Below are positions 7,651 through 16,745 of a stretch of DNA of 64,000 nucleotides, one piece after another (the first letter of the stretch is position 1; each line of letters starts with the position of its first letter). Source of the DNA: Azospirillum thiophilum. GTDB taxonomy: Bacteria; Pseudomonadota; Alphaproteobacteria; Azospirillales; Azospirillaceae. The notes under the pieces are model-generated. The model did not search any database and was not told the DNA's origin. It saw only the letters and a list, made by a program, of their open reading frames with translations. The translations under genes were made by a program, and so were the position numbers. Where the stretch lies: assembly GCF_001305595.1 (NCBI RefSeq), contig NZ_CP012404.1, positions 248,001-312,000 of the forward strand, in the 5' to 3' direction.

Positions 7651-8472
7651 TCATGCCTTGGACCGTTCAGCTCCATTGGCGTTGGCGTGACGGCGGCCGT
7701 CTTCGGAAAAGGCACGTTCCAGTCGACGCGGGGCGCGGATGAGGTGCAGGTACAGTTCGTCGAACTGGCCGACGGAAGCGAGCTGGCGCACGTCGTTCAC
7801 GGTGATGCGCTGGCCGTTCAGTTCGATCAGCCCGCTGTCGCGCAACCGGCGCAGGGTGCGGTTGATGTGGACGATGCTGAGCCCCAGCGCGTCGGCCAGG
7901 ATCTCCTGCGTCACCGGCAACACGAAATGTCCGTCGGCGGCCATGTTCACGATGCTGAGGCGGCGCAGCAACTCCACGATCAGATGTGCCGTACGCTCCA
8001 GCGCTGTGCGCCGGCCGAGGCTGAGCAGCCGTTCGGCGACGATGGCCTCTTCCCGCGCGCCGGACCAGGCGAGCGCCGCCGCGAGGCGGGGGAAGGAGCG
8101 GAACAGCTCGCCGATCCGCTCGGGCGGGAAGCTCGCCACCTCGACCGGGGTCAGGGTGGTCACGCTGTGGTCCGCGGATTCGAACAATGTGCAGTACATG
8201 CCGATGATGTCGCCGGGAAGAACGAAGTTCACGACCTGCCGCCGCCCGTCCGGCAATGCCTTGTGACGGATCGCCCACCCGTCCCGCATGATGCGGACGT
8301 CACGGTACCGTTCGCCCTGTTGTAGAAGATCGGTCCGGGGAGGATGCCTTGCGATTGTCCTTTCCAATTCGGAAAGATACATTTTTTCCTCATCCGACAG
8401 GACGAGGTAGCTGCTCAATTTGAGCCACAATGGAGTGGACTCTTGTACGCGGCTCGCCGGGGCGCGAGTCAT
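7651..8472 (-). CDS. Crp/Fnr family transcriptional regulator
   Basis: 273 residues. An N-terminal cyclic-nucleotide-binding-type beta-barrel (about 45-130, with LPDGRRQVVNFVLPGDIIGM) is followed by a dimerisation helix and a winged helix-turn-helix (about 186-220, VTQEILADALGLSIVHINRT). The N-terminal cysteine cluster that carries the [4Fe-4S] centre in FNR is absent; the only cysteine in this part is Cys94. It is therefore not an FNR-type oxygen sensor and belongs to one of the sensor-less subgroups common in rhizobia and Azospirillum. It reads in the same direction as the paa operon, 645 bases upstream of it. An EcfG-type promoter sits 45 bases before its start. Confidence 0.9.
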   Translation of the reverse strand: MTRAPASRVQESTPLWLKLSSYLVLSDEEKMYLSELERTIARHPPRTDLLQQGERYRDVRIMRDGWAIRHKALPDGRRQVVNFVLPGDIIGMYCTLFESADHSVTTLTPVEVASFPPERIGELFRSFPRLAAALAWSGAREEAIVAERLLSLGRRTALERTAHLIVELLRRLSIVNMAADGHFVLPVTQEILADALGLSIVHINRTLRRLRDSGLIELNGQRITVNDVRQLASVGQFDELYLHLIRAPRRLERAFSEDGRRHANANGAERSKA

Positions 8473-8516
8473 GGTCGTCTCTTTGCCTTCTTTGTCCTAA
8501 TATTGGCGCCTTAATG

Positions 8517-8542
8517 AACGGTTGCGCCGTTGAGCCGGTTCC
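8517..8542 (-). promoter_or_regulatory. EcfG-type general stress promoter of the Crp/Fnr gene
   Basis: Minus strand carries GGAAC (8542-8538), a 17-base spacer, then CGTT (8520-8517), an exact match to the alphaproteobacterial EcfG consensus GGAAC-N16/17-CGTT. It is 45 bases before the Crp/Fnr start codon, a suitable distance. Identity of the sigma factor is inference. Confidence 0.65.
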
Positions 8543-8717
8543 GCGCGGTCTCGAACGATTAAGGCTTTCGACAAAGGCGGCCACAACATAGGTTAAAGGC
8601 GCTGAGATTTTTCTCGAACGTGGTGCGACGCCCCGCCGACCCGTTTGTTGTTCCTATGCCCTTAAGGCAGTCCAGGCGGTAGACCGCGACACTGGATCGA
8701 ACGACAAGACGGGGGGC

Positions 8718-8981
8718 GTGATGATGGCGGAGGAGGAGGCGGCAGGCATGGCCGCGCTCTCGATTTGTGAATCGCTGGTGATCGCCATGGTCGAGAAAGG
8801 CTTCTTCACCGTGGAGGAGGTGCGGGGCCTTCTTGAAGATGCGGCAGCGCCGTATCTGCGCCAGGACCAGCAGCGCTCGGAAATGCAGGAGCCGCTGCTT
8901 CTGCATCATGACATGGCGGTGCGCCTCATCGAGCGGCTCGTCATTCAGGTGGATGCGGCCGGCCCGCTGCGACGCGGTTAG
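8718..8981 (+). CDS. small conserved-looking hypothetical protein
   Basis: 87 residues, acidic N-terminus (MMMAEEEAAGMAAL), then a helical body with ICESLVIAMVEKGFFTVEEVRGLLEDAA. I do not recognise a named family, although this helix pattern resembles short unannotated proteins of alphaproteobacteria. A strong GGGGGG ribosome-binding run directly precedes three possible starts (GTG 8718, ATG 8721, ATG 8724). It is divergent from the Crp/Fnr gene. No membrane segment or signal peptide. Confidence 0.7.
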   Translation: MMMAEEEAAGMAALSICESLVIAMVEKGFFTVEEVRGLLEDAAAPYLRQDQQRSEMQEPLLLHHDMAVRLIERLVIQVDAAGPLRRG

Positions 8982-9105
8982 GGTGCGGCGAGTCTGTTTG
9001 GGAAACGCACGGGAGCGTCATGTCATCGTTTGACGGGCGGATCGCGTCGGATCGATGTCGATCCTGCGCGGTCCGCCCCGGCTCCGCCGTTGCTCAGCGG
9101 CGTCG

Positions 9106-11487
9106 TCAGTCTTGCGGCATGGCGGCGCCGAGATTGCGGCCGGCAGACCCTTGCGGCCTTGCGGACAAGCTCAGCAGCTGGGCCACGTCCTTTGCGGCGA
9201 TCGGTTTGTGCAGGATGCGGTAGCCGCTGGCCTCGGCGTCGGCGATGCGCTGGGGGGCGGTATCGCCGGTCAGCACGACGCTGAGCGGCGAAGGGCGACC
9301 TTGCGCCTGAAGCGCGGTCTCCACCGCCCGGATGGCCTCCAGCCCGGTGGCGCCAGCCTCCAGCCGGTAATCGGCGATCACCAGATCGGGCGTCTTCGAC
9401 CCCTCGCGCAGCAGGCGCAGTGCGTCCGCCGCGCTGTCGGCGGCAAGCACGCGCCAGCCGAAATCCTCGATCAGCAGGGTCAGCCCTTCGCGCACCAGCG
9501 GGTCGTCGTCGATCACCAGCGCCATGCCCCGGCCCGGTTCCGGCGGCCGCTCCGCCGTCTGCGCCGTTATCGCCGCGGCGGCGCGCAGGGCCGGGGTCGG
9601 TATGTCCAGGGTGAAGCAGGAGCCCTTGTCCGGGCGGGAGGCGACATGCACGCGGTATCCCAGCAGCCGCGCCAGCCGGTCGACGATGGCCAGCCCCAGC
9701 CCCAGCCCCTTGCCCCGGTTGCGGGTCGGATTTGAGACCTGATAGAACTCGTGGAAGATGCGCTCCAGATGTTCCGGCGAAATGCCGATTCCGGTGTCGT
9801 GGATCTGGATGCTCAGGCTGCCGCGCGTCCGGCGGCAGCCCAGCAGGATACGGCCATGGTCGGTGTAGCGCAGGGCGTTCTCCACCAGATTGCGGATGAT
9901 CCGTTCCAGCAGTGCCGGGTCGGCGTTCAACGTCACGGTTGTGGGGACGCTGTGGAAGGCGACGCCCTTTTCCGCCGCGCGCAGCCGGTATTCGCCCTCC
10001 AGCCGCGCGAAGATGGCGCCCAGCGACACCGCCTGCACATTGGGCGACACGGTGCCGGCATCCAGCTTGGAGATGTCCAGGATGGCGTCGAGCAGGCGGC
10101 ACAGCGCGTCCATCGACGCCTCGATGCTGCCGACCAGCGACGCGGCAGGGTGGTCGCCCAGCCGGATCCCCAGCGCCGAGGTCAACAGCACCAGCGACTG
10201 CACCGGCTGGCGCAGGTCGTGGCTGGCCGCCGCCAGGAAATGGGTCTTGGCGGCATTGGCCCGCTCCGCCACCATCAGGGCCATCACCGCCTCCTGGCGC
10301 GACCGCTCCGCCTCGTTGCGGGAGCCTTCGGCTTCGGCACGCGCCTGTTCCGCCCGCTCGGCCAGCGTCCGCTGGATGGTGATCTCCTCCGCCGCGCGCA
10401 TCTCCCGCTCGCGCTGGATCGCCGCGATGTGGTCCAGCATGGCGTTGAAGCCCGTCGCCAGCGCCGACACCTCGTCGTTGCCGCGCACCGTCGCGCGCTG
10501 CCCGGTGAAGCCGTCGGTGGCGATGGCACCGGCCAGCCGCTCCAACTCGCGCAGGGAGCGGGTCAGATGGTTGCCGACGGCGCGGCTGCCGACATAGATC
10601 GCCAGCAGTGCGGCGGCCGCCGCCAGCCCGTAGGCCGGCAGCATCCAGGACAGGAAGGCGGCGGTCGGCACACCGGGAGCCTCCAGCCGCAGCCGCAGGT
10701 CCAGCCCGGCCAGCCTGTCGGGCACCTTCAGCGGGATCGTCACCGCCACCATGCCGTCCGGCACCGGCGGCGGCGTTTCATTGGCATGGAGAAGCATCGC
10801 TTCCGGATGCAGCACCATCGCATCGAGCGGCACCTTGTAGATCAGCGCACCTTCCGGCGAGGCGGTGCGGGAATAGATCAGCATTTCCGCAGCCAGGAGG
10901 AAGTGCGTTCCGTCCTGATGCACCACGGTGGCCGCGGGGCGTCCGGCGGCGATGGCCTTGCGCAGCCAGGCCATGTCGGCCGGGCTGACGGCCAGCGCGC
11001 CCGAATGGCGGCCGTTGTCGGCGATCGGCTCGCCTTCGAAATCGGTGAAGACCATCGCCACCGGCACGCTGGCGATGTGGTTGAAGCTGCGCAGGAAGGG
11101 GGCCAGGTAGGTTTCCTTGCCCGCGGAATCGACCAGCGCGGTAGCCAGCACGCTGTTGTCGGCCAACTCGCGCACCGTCGTCGCGATCGTGTTGACCACC
11201 CCTTCGGTCTGGCGCGCGGCGAGCGTGGCGTTCGCCTCCACATTGGCATGGTGCTGGCGCGCCAGATGGCGGCTCGACACGACATAGAGGCTGGCGCCGA
11301 TCAGGACGGCGATCAGCACCCCCAGCATCAGCGACACCAGCGCGAAACGGCGGGCCAGCCGGCCGGACGTCGGCAACCGTCGGGGCGCGTTGGCGGAGGC
11401 GCCGGGAAAAGCGCCGCGGCGGCGATGGCCGGCGCTGCCCGGTTCCGGATCGGGCAAGGGGTCCGGGAGAGAGTCGGGGCCGGACAT
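9106..11487 (-). CDS. membrane hybrid sensor histidine kinase with C-terminal receiver
   Basis: 793 residues. Transmembrane segments at about 48-70 and 278-300 flank a periplasmic sensor region of about 205 residues. Then come HAMP (about 301-355), a long coiled coil (360-412), HisKA with His423 (ASHDLRQP), HATPase_c (N-box Asn537, DTGIGIS, KGLGLGL) and a receiver domain (Asp706, Lys761). The HDLRQP box and the long coiled coil resemble orphan hybrid kinases fed by periplasmic proteins. The ATG at 11487 lies 8 bases after the stop of a substrate-binding protein gene, so the two are one operon. No output regulator is adjacent. Confidence 0.93.
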   Translation of the reverse strand: MSGPDSLPDPLPDPEPGSAGHRRRGAFPGASANAPRRLPTSGRLARRFALVSLMLGVLIAVLIGASLYVVSSRHLARQHHANVEANATLAARQTEGVVNTIATTVRELADNSVLATALVDSAGKETYLAPFLRSFNHIASVPVAMVFTDFEGEPIADNGRHSGALAVSPADMAWLRKAIAAGRPAATVVHQDGTHFLLAAEMLIYSRTASPEGALIYKVPLDAMVLHPEAMLLHANETPPPVPDGMVAVTIPLKVPDRLAGLDLRLRLEAPGVPTAAFLSWMLPAYGLAAAAALLAIYVGSRAVGNHLTRSLRELERLAGAIATDGFTGQRATVRGNDEVSALATGFNAMLDHIAAIQREREMRAAEEITIQRTLAERAEQARAEAEGSRNEAERSRQEAVMALMVAERANAAKTHFLAAASHDLRQPVQSLVLLTSALGIRLGDHPAASLVGSIEASMDALCRLLDAILDISKLDAGTVSPNVQAVSLGAIFARLEGEYRLRAAEKGVAFHSVPTTVTLNADPALLERIIRNLVENALRYTDHGRILLGCRRTRGSLSIQIHDTGIGISPEHLERIFHEFYQVSNPTRNRGKGLGLGLAIVDRLARLLGYRVHVASRPDKGSCFTLDIPTPALRAAAAITAQTAERPPEPGRGMALVIDDDPLVREGLTLLIEDFGWRVLAADSAADALRLLREGSKTPDLVIADYRLEAGATGLEAIRAVETALQAQGRPSPLSVVLTGDTAPQRIADAEASGYRILHKPIAAKDVAQLLSLSARPQGSAGRNLGAAMPQD

Positions 11488-11495
11488 CCGCGCCG

Positions 11496-12695
11496 TCACT
11501 CCGCCGGGACCAGCACGCCATCGGCGCGGAAGCGGGCCATCAGCAGGTCGTCCGGGCCCAGTGCCTCGTGACGGCCGGGGGCGAAGGGGCGGTCGAAGTC
11601 GCGGATCACCCCGCGGTAGGGGCCGACCTGTTCCAGCGCGTCGCGAACGGCGGCGCGGTCGGTGGTGCCGGCGCGGTCGATCGCCAGCGCCACGATGCGG
11701 GTCAGGTCGTAGGCGTGCAGGAATCCCACCGGCGACACGATGTCCTCCGGCCGATGGATGCCGAACAGCCGCCCGGCGGTCTCCAGCACCGGAGCCAGCC
11801 GGTCGCGCGGGATGTTGAAAGGGCTGACCGTCTGGATCACGCTGAAATCCACCGACCTGAGCGCCGGCCCGGCCTGGCCGACGAAATCGCCGCCGGTCAC
11901 CCCCCAATGGCTGAGGATCGGCAGCCGGCGTTCCGGTGGAAGGGCCGCCATCTCGCGCACCAGCACCGCGGCCTCGTCGTCGTTGGCGACCAGCACGATG
12001 GCCTGGGCGCCGGCGGCTGCCAGCGCCTCGTACTTGTCGATCAGCGAGCGGTCCCGCCAGTTGTACCAGGCGGTGCCGACCACATCCGGAACACGGTGGG
12101 CGACGAGATGGCGGTTGGCGGCCTCCAGGTTGGACCGGCCCCAGGCGGTGTTGGTCAGCAGCAGGCCGACGCGGGTCAGGCCGCGGTCGGCCGCGCGCGC
12201 CAGCAGGAAGGGCATCGCCAGACTGTCGCGCAGCGACAGGCGGAAGATGTAGTTGGGCCGCATCCCGTTGTCGACGATGGCGTCCGCCGACGACCAGGGC
12301 GCCAGGAACAGGGTGCGGGTCTGTTCCAGCACCGGCAGTTCCTCGATCACCACCGGGCTGAACCGGCCGCCGAACACCGCGACCAGATCGGGGATGGTGG
12401 CGAGTTCCCGGATGTTCTTGATGCCGCGGGCGGAGATCGACCGGTGTTCGCGCGTGACCAGGGCCAGCGGCCGGCCGCCCAGCACGCCGCCCTCGCGGTT
12501 GATCTCGTCGATGGCGGTCAGGATGCCGCGTTCGATGGCTTCGGCCGAGGTGCTGTTGGACAGCCCGAATTCCCCGTCCAGCGCCAGGATCACCGGCTCC
12601 CGGCCGTCAGGGGAGGTTGCGGTCGCCGGTGCCGCCCACGCGAGCGCAAGCAGGAGGAGGATCGGCGACAGAAGGCGGAAGGCTGCGGCAGTCAT
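11496..12695 (-). CDS. periplasmic amino-acid-type ABC substrate-binding protein (LivJ-like), likely kinase partner
   Basis: 399 residues with a signal peptide (about 1-26, FRLLSPILLLLALAWAAPATA) and the two-lobed type I periplasmic binding fold of branched-chain amino acid receptors (GILTAIDEINREGGVLGGRPL, PILSHWGVTGGDFV). No permease or ATPase gene is next to it. Instead it is followed 8 bases later by a hybrid sensor kinase. This suggests that it is a ligand receptor feeding signalling rather than transport. The ATG at 12695 is chosen to begin directly with the signal peptide. Confidence 0.9.
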   Translation of the reverse strand: MTAAAFRLLSPILLLLALAWAAPATATSPDGREPVILALDGEFGLSNSTSAEAIERGILTAIDEINREGGVLGGRPLALVTREHRSISARGIKNIRELATIPDLVAVFGGRFSPVVIEELPVLEQTRTLFLAPWSSADAIVDNGMRPNYIFRLSLRDSLAMPFLLARAADRGLTRVGLLLTNTAWGRSNLEAANRHLVAHRVPDVVGTAWYNWRDRSLIDKYEALAAAGAQAIVLVANDDEAAVLVREMAALPPERRLPILSHWGVTGGDFVGQAGPALRSVDFSVIQTVSPFNIPRDRLAPVLETAGRLFGIHRPEDIVSPVGFLHAYDLTRIVALAIDRAGTTDRAAVRDALEQVGPYRGVIRDFDRPFAPGRHEALGPDDLLMARFRADGVLVPAE

Positions 12696-12779
12696 TGTCC
12701 GTCGTTCGATGAAGCGGCGGACGGAAGACGGGCTTCCGCGCGCGGAAGGCGGCACTATGGTAGGGTGGAAGCGGTGGGG

Positions 12780-13679
12780 TCAATCTGCCCTTTGGCCGAG
12801 CGGCAGGGCGGACGGCTTGTGCCGTTCCGGCGGGAGGGCCCGGCCCGCTGCCGCCGTCTCCGCTGCCGCCGCCTCCGCTGTCGTTATCGCCTCCGCCATC
12901 GCGGCGAGCACGCGGTCGGGCTGGTCGCGGTGGGGGGTGTGGCCGCAATCCTCCAGCACCAGCACGCTCACCGGCCCGCCGGCCTTCGCGGCGATGGCGT
13001 CGTACTGGGCCGCGGTGGCGTATTCGTCGTCCACGCCCTGGATGACCAGCAGCGGCTTGGCGATCGCCGGCAGCCGGTCCTCGACGTTCCAGGCGCGGAA
13101 GCGCGGCTCCAGCCAGGTCTCGCTCCAGCCGCGGAACGCGGCCTCGGTGTTGTCGCCATGCAGCCGCTCCAGCCCGCGGCGCAGGGCGCCGCTGCGCCAG
13201 GCGGTGCATGCGGTCTCGATGCCGGCGATGGTGACGTCCTCCACGAAGACGTGCGGCGCCTCGGCAATGGCAAGGAGGATGCGGGGGCCGAGCCGGCCCG
13301 CCGCCGCCAGCAGGGCGATGGTCGCGCCGTCGCTGTGCCCCACCGGCACGAGGTCGCCGGTCACGCCCAGCCGGTCGAGCAGCGCCGGCAGCACGCCGTC
13401 GGCCTCGTCGTCATGATAATGCAACGGCCGGGGCAGGCGGCAGGGGCTGGAGCCGCCATAGCCCTGGCGCGAATAGACGAGGGCGCCGCAGCCGGTCGCC
13501 GCCGCCAGCCGGTCGGGGAAATCCCGCCAGATGGCGACGCAGCCCAGCCCCTCATGCAGGAACACCAGGGTCGGCGCGCCGGGGCGGCTGGACGGGATGC
13601 GCCGGTATTCCAGCCGGGCGCCGTCCACATCCACGAAGCCGTCCAACGCCGGATGCTCCACCTTCCCGCTCAATCCCAT
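12780..13679 (-). CDS. alpha/beta hydrolase
   Basis: 299 residues with the hydrolase fold: oxyanion segment FLHEGLGCVAIW, nucleophile elbow GHSDGAT (Ser about 117), acid in VIQGVDDEY and histidine in EDCGHTPHRDQP. The sequence resembles the MhpC/BphD-like esterase group; the substrate cannot be told. An Ala-rich C-terminal tail of about 35 residues follows the catalytic domain. It lies 84 bases before the substrate-binding protein gene and may share its transcript. Confidence 0.9.
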   Translation of the reverse strand: MGLSGKVEHPALDGFVDVDGARLEYRRIPSSRPGAPTLVFLHEGLGCVAIWRDFPDRLAAATGCGALVYSRQGYGGSSPCRLPRPLHYHDDEADGVLPALLDRLGVTGDLVPVGHSDGATIALLAAAGRLGPRILLAIAEAPHVFVEDVTIAGIETACTAWRSGALRRGLERLHGDNTEAAFRGWSETWLEPRFRAWNVEDRLPAIAKPLLVIQGVDDEYATAAQYDAIAAKAGGPVSVLVLEDCGHTPHRDQPDRVLAAMAEAITTAEAAAAETAAAGRALPPERHKPSALPLGQRAD

Positions 13680-13799
13680 CTTCGATACATCCGGCCCGTT
13701 TCATCCGGAGCGCGGTAGACGGGAAGCGCCGCCCGGTTCCGGACGGCGTATCCTATCATCGGTCGGACACAGGGAGAAAAGGGTTCGGAGCGTGTCCGT

Positions 13800-14225
13800 T
13801 CAGAGCAGCCGGGCGGTCAGGCTGATCTGGGTGCCGGTCAGCGCCTTCGACACCGGGCAGTTGGCCTTGGCGCCGGCCGCCTGTTCCTGGAAGGCGGCAT
13901 CGTCGATGCCGGGAATCTCGGCCTCGCAGTCCAGTTCGATCCGGCTGATGGCGAAGCCGGCGCCGGCCTTCTCCAGATGCACCTTGGCGGTGGTATGGAC
14001 GCGGGTCGGCGGATGGCCGGCCTGGCTCAGCGCGGCCGACAGCGCCATGGAGAAGCAGCCGGCATGCGCGGCGGCGATCAGCTCCTCCGGGTTGGTGCCC
14101 TGGCCATTCTCGAAGCGCGATGGAAAGGAATAGGCGCCTTCGAACGCGCCGCTGCCCAGCCGCATGGTGCCGCTGCCCGATTTCAGGTCGCCGCGCCATT
14201 CGGCATCCGATTGCCGCATCGTCAT
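13800..14225 (-). CDS. OsmC family peroxiredoxin
   Basis: 142 residues. Reduces organic hydroperoxides with two redox cysteines, here Cys57 (AHAGCFSMAL) and Cys123 (ANCPVSKAL), both in family positions. The motif NPEELIAAAHAGCFSMA is diagnostic of OsmC rather than Ohr. The ATG at 14225 is supported by a GGGGAG ribosome-binding site nine bases upstream; an in-frame ATG four codons upstream of Trp10 is possible. Confidence 0.95.
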   Translation of the reverse strand: MTMRQSDAEWRGDLKSGSGTMRLGSGAFEGAYSFPSRFENGQGTNPEELIAAAHAGCFSMALSAALSQAGHPPTRVHTTAKVHLEKAGAGFAISRIELDCEAEIPGIDDAAFQEQAAGAKANCPVSKALTGTQISLTARLL

Positions 14226-14365
14226 GTCAGGTGTCTCCCCTTCGGTTGGTTCGGGTCCGGCCGGCCGCGTCGCGCACACCGGTCAAGCCTGACCTAGGGC
14301 CGGAAAGCCCGGCCGCCAGCCGCATACCCCGTCTGCGGTAGGCCGCCTGCTTCTCCGGCCGGGGC

Positions 14366-14617
14366 TCAAGCCTCCTGCACGGTCTCGATTTCCGACAGGT
14401 CGGACAGGCGGCGGGCCAGCCGTTCGGTGCAGCGCACCTCCAGGATGCCGAAGCCGGCGTTGGGCGCGATGGCGTGCAGATCGCCTGCCATGCCGTTCTC
14501 GCTGGCAAGCCGCCGCACCCGCTCCACCATCGCGTCGCGCTCCGGCCGGCCCGGACGCAGGCCGGGCAGCGGGCGGGTGAAGTGCAGCTTGTAGCGTTTG
14601 AAGATCGAAGGTGCCAT
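14366..14617 (-). CDS. small hypothetical protein
   Basis: 83 residues, basic N-terminal half (MAPSIFKRYKLHFTRPLPGL) and a C-terminal half that reads like a short alpha/beta domain (AIAPNAGFGILEVRCTERLA). The body RDAMVERVRRLASENGMAGD is helical. No known family recognised. ATG at 14617. Codon usage matches its neighbours, and the predicted protein has a normal residue mix, unlike antisense shadows. Confidence 0.65.
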   Translation of the reverse strand: MAPSIFKRYKLHFTRPLPGLRPGRPERDAMVERVRRLASENGMAGDLHAIAPNAGFGILEVRCTERLARRLSDLSEIETVQEA

Positions 14618-14720
14618 GCGGGAGACGTCCTTTGAATGCCGTCCCCCGGATCTGGCACAGGCGGCCGGGCGGATGCCAGCCTCCTGTCCATCATGTCCCC
14701 GGTCTTATTTGGCCGGGATC

Positions 14721-14900
14721 CTATTTCCCAGGCTCCACATTCTCCGCCCCGGCGCGGGTGCCGCCGAAACGGTCGGCGCCCTTGGCATCGGGGGCGTCCG
14801 GTTTCTTGTGGTTGCCGGTGTTCTGCTCGCCGCCGGTGTGGCGGACCGTCTCTTCGGTGTGGGGCTGCTTGTTCTGCCGCTCGGTCTCGGAACCGGTCAT
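14721..14900 (-). CDS. small hydrophilic protein
   Basis: 59 residues, strongly hydrophilic (rich in Thr, Glu, Gly, Asn, Lys, His), beginning MTGSETERQNKQPHTEET and ending VEPGK. It looks intrinsically disordered; I recognise no family. The start is well supported by GGGGAGAG seven bases before the ATG. The open frame continues upstream to 15098 but that part is Arg-rich shadow of the neighbouring HNH gene. Confidence 0.6.
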   Translation of the reverse strand: MTGSETERQNKQPHTEETVRHTGGEQNTGNHKKPDAPDAKGADRFGGTRAGAENVEPGK

Positions 14901-15013
14901 CGAAGGACTCTCCCCTATTATATGGATGTCCTCCTTCAACCGGATCGGGTCGCATTGGTTTCCAGCCGAAGGCGGTTTCCAGCCGCGGCCGGCCGCGAGA
15001 CTTCGGTTGCAGC

Positions 15014-15349
15014 TCATTTTTCCTGCGAGATGGCGCGCGCCGCGGCGATCCATTCGTCGCCCTCTTCCGCGTCCCGCACTGTGCGCAACGGCCCCCAAAC
15101 GCCGAGGCGGCTGGATCGGCGCAGCGCGAAGAAACGGTCGAGCTCGCCCCGGTCGGGCAGCCGGTCGCCCTTGCGCTGGTTGCAGCGGCGGTGCGCCAGC
15201 ACGACGTTGGCCGGATCGTCGATCCCGCCATAGGCGCGGGGGATCAGATGGTCGAAGGTGGCTCCGGCCCCAATCGGCCCGTCGCAGTAGAAGCAGCGCC
15301 CGCCCTGCTGGACATCCATCAGTCTGGCATCGTCCGGCGTGACGGGCAT
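15014..15349 (-). CDS. HNH endonuclease family protein
   Basis: 111 residues with a complete HNH/ββα-metal core: zinc knuckle Cys19-x2-Cys22 (CFYCDGP), the catalytic Asp-His at 33-34 (FDHLIPRAYGG), Asn in PANVVLAHRRCNQRK and the second zinc knuckle cysteine at 56. Small stand-alone HNH proteins of this kind are common and mostly uncharacterised. The start at 15349 lies 25 bases after rimO, so it is probably co-transcribed with it. Confidence 0.9.
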   Translation of the reverse strand: MPVTPDDARLMDVQQGGRCFYCDGPIGAGATFDHLIPRAYGGIDDPANVVLAHRRCNQRKGDRLPDRGELDRFFALRRSSRLGVWGPLRTVRDAEEGDEWIAAARAISQEK

Positions 15350-15374
15350 GGGCGCGCTCCGATCGGGACTGCTG

Positions 15375-16745
15375 TTACAGGTCGCGTTCGACGCTGCCCC
15401 ACAGGTCGTACTCGTCGGCATGCTCGATGGTGACGTCGACCATGTCGCCCGGCTTCAACCCGGTCTCGCCGTTCAAAAAGACGTTGCCGTCGATTTCCGG
15501 CGCGTCGGCGTAGGAGCGGCCGATCGCCCCATCCTCGTCGACCTCGTCGATCAGCACGCCCAGCGTCCAGCCGACCTTCTGCTGCAGCCGCTCGGCGCTG
15601 ATCGCCTTCTGCGTCTCCATGAAGCGTTCCCAGCGCTCCTGCTTGACCTCTTCCGGCACGGCGCCGGGCAGGTCGTTGGCGGTGGCGCCCTCGACCGGCT
15701 CGTACTTGAAGCAGCCGACGCGGTCGAGCTGGGCTTCCTTCAGCCAGTCCAGCATGAACTGGAAGTCCTCCTCCGTCTCGCCGGGGAAGCCGGTGATGAA
15801 GGTGGAACGCAGGACCAGATGGGGGCAGTCCTGCCGCCATTTGCGGATGCGGTCCAGCTGCTTTTCCTGGGCGGCCGGGCGGCGCATCGCCTTCAGCACG
15901 GTGGGCGAGGCATGCTGGAACGGGATGTCGAGGTAGGGCAGGATCCTGCCCTCCGCCATCAGCGGGATGACCTCGTCGACATGCGGGTAGGGGTAGACGT
16001 AATGCAGGCGGACCCACAGGTCGAAGTTCGCCAGCTCGTTGCACAGGTCGAAGAAGCGGGTGCGGACCTCGCGGTCGTACCATTTCTCCGCCTTGTACTT
16101 CACGTCGACGCCGTAGGCGCTGGTGTCCTGCGAGATGACCAGCAGTTCCTTGACGCCGGCCACCGCCAGCTTTTCCGCCTCGCGCAGGACGGAATGGATC
16201 GGCCGGCTGACCAGATCGCCGCGCAGGGACGGGATGATGCAGAAGCTGCAGCGGTTGTTGCAGCCCTCCGAAATCTTCAGGTAGGCGTAATGGCGCGGGG
16301 TCAGCCGCAGCCCTTCCGGCGGCACCAGGTCGGTGAAGGGGTTGTGCGTCGGCGGCACGGCGTCGTGCACCGCGTTCACCACCTGCTCGTACTGGTGCGG
16401 CCCGGTGACTGCGAGGACGTCGGGGTGGATTTTCCGGATCATGTCCGATTCCACGCCCATGCAGCCGGTGACGATGACCCGTCCGTTCTCCTTGATCGCC
16501 TCGCCGATGGCGTCCAGCGATTCCTTCTTGGCGCTGTCGAGGAATCCGCAGGTGTTGACCAGCACGACGTCGGCGCCGTCGTAGCTGGGAGAGATCTCGT
16601 ACCCTTCCGCGCGCAGGCGCGTCAGGATGCGCTCTGAATCGACGAGAGCCTTCGGGCAGCCGAGGCTGACGATGCCGACCTTCGGGGCGCCCATGCTCTG
16701 GACGGCGGCCGGCGATGCGGACTTCGGAACGGGGAATGTGGTCAT
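15375..16745 (-). CDS. rimO: ribosomal protein S12 methylthiotransferase RimO
   Basis: Radical SAM enzyme that methylthiolates an aspartate of ribosomal protein S12. 456 residues. The UPF0004 domain carries Cys30 ([12 protein letters not shown]), Cys66 (VNTCGF) and Cys95 (VTGCMG) for one [4Fe-4S] cluster; the radical SAM domain has Cys162, Cys166, Cys169 (GCNNRCSFC); a TRAM domain follows. [12 protein letters not shown] and IPSLRG distinguish RimO from MiaB. Confidence 0.98.
   Translation of the reverse strand: MTTFPVPKSASPAAVQSMGAPKVGIVSLGCPKALVDSERILTRLRAEGYEISPSYDGADVVLVNTCGFLDSAKKESLDAIGEAIKENGRVIVTGCMGVESDMIRKIHPDVLAVTGPHQYEQVVNAVHDAVPPTHNPFTDLVPPEGLRLTPRHYAYLKISEGCNNRCSFCIIPSLRGDLVSRPIHSVLREAEKLAVAGVKELLVISQDTSAYGVDVKYKAEKWYDREVRTRFFDLCNELANFDLWVRLHYVYPYPHVDEVIPLMAEGRILPYLDIPFQHASPTVLKAMRRPAAQEKQLDRIRKWRQDCPHLVLRSTFITGFPGETEEDFQFMLDWLKEAQLDRVGCFKYEPVEGATANDLPGAVPEEVKQERWERFMETQKAISAERLQQKVGWTLGVLIDEVDEDGAIGRSYADAPEIDGNVFLNGETGLKPGDMVDVTIEHADEYDLWGSVERDL

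Noticed and set aside
7154-7690. 178-codon plus-strand frame in the paa upstream gap
   Set aside because: No family resemblance, runs through AT-rich regulatory DNA and into the 3' end of the Crp/Fnr gene; no ribosome-binding site.
8559-8909. 116-codon minus-strand frame over the small 87-residue gene
   Set aside because: The plus-strand frame has the better ribosome-binding site and residue mix; the minus frame extends into promoter DNA.
14901-14990. GGAAAC-N16-GGTT on the minus strand before the 59-residue gene, as an EcfG promoter
   Set aside because: The -35 element has an extra A and the -10 element is wrong; too far from GGAAC-N16/17-CGTT.
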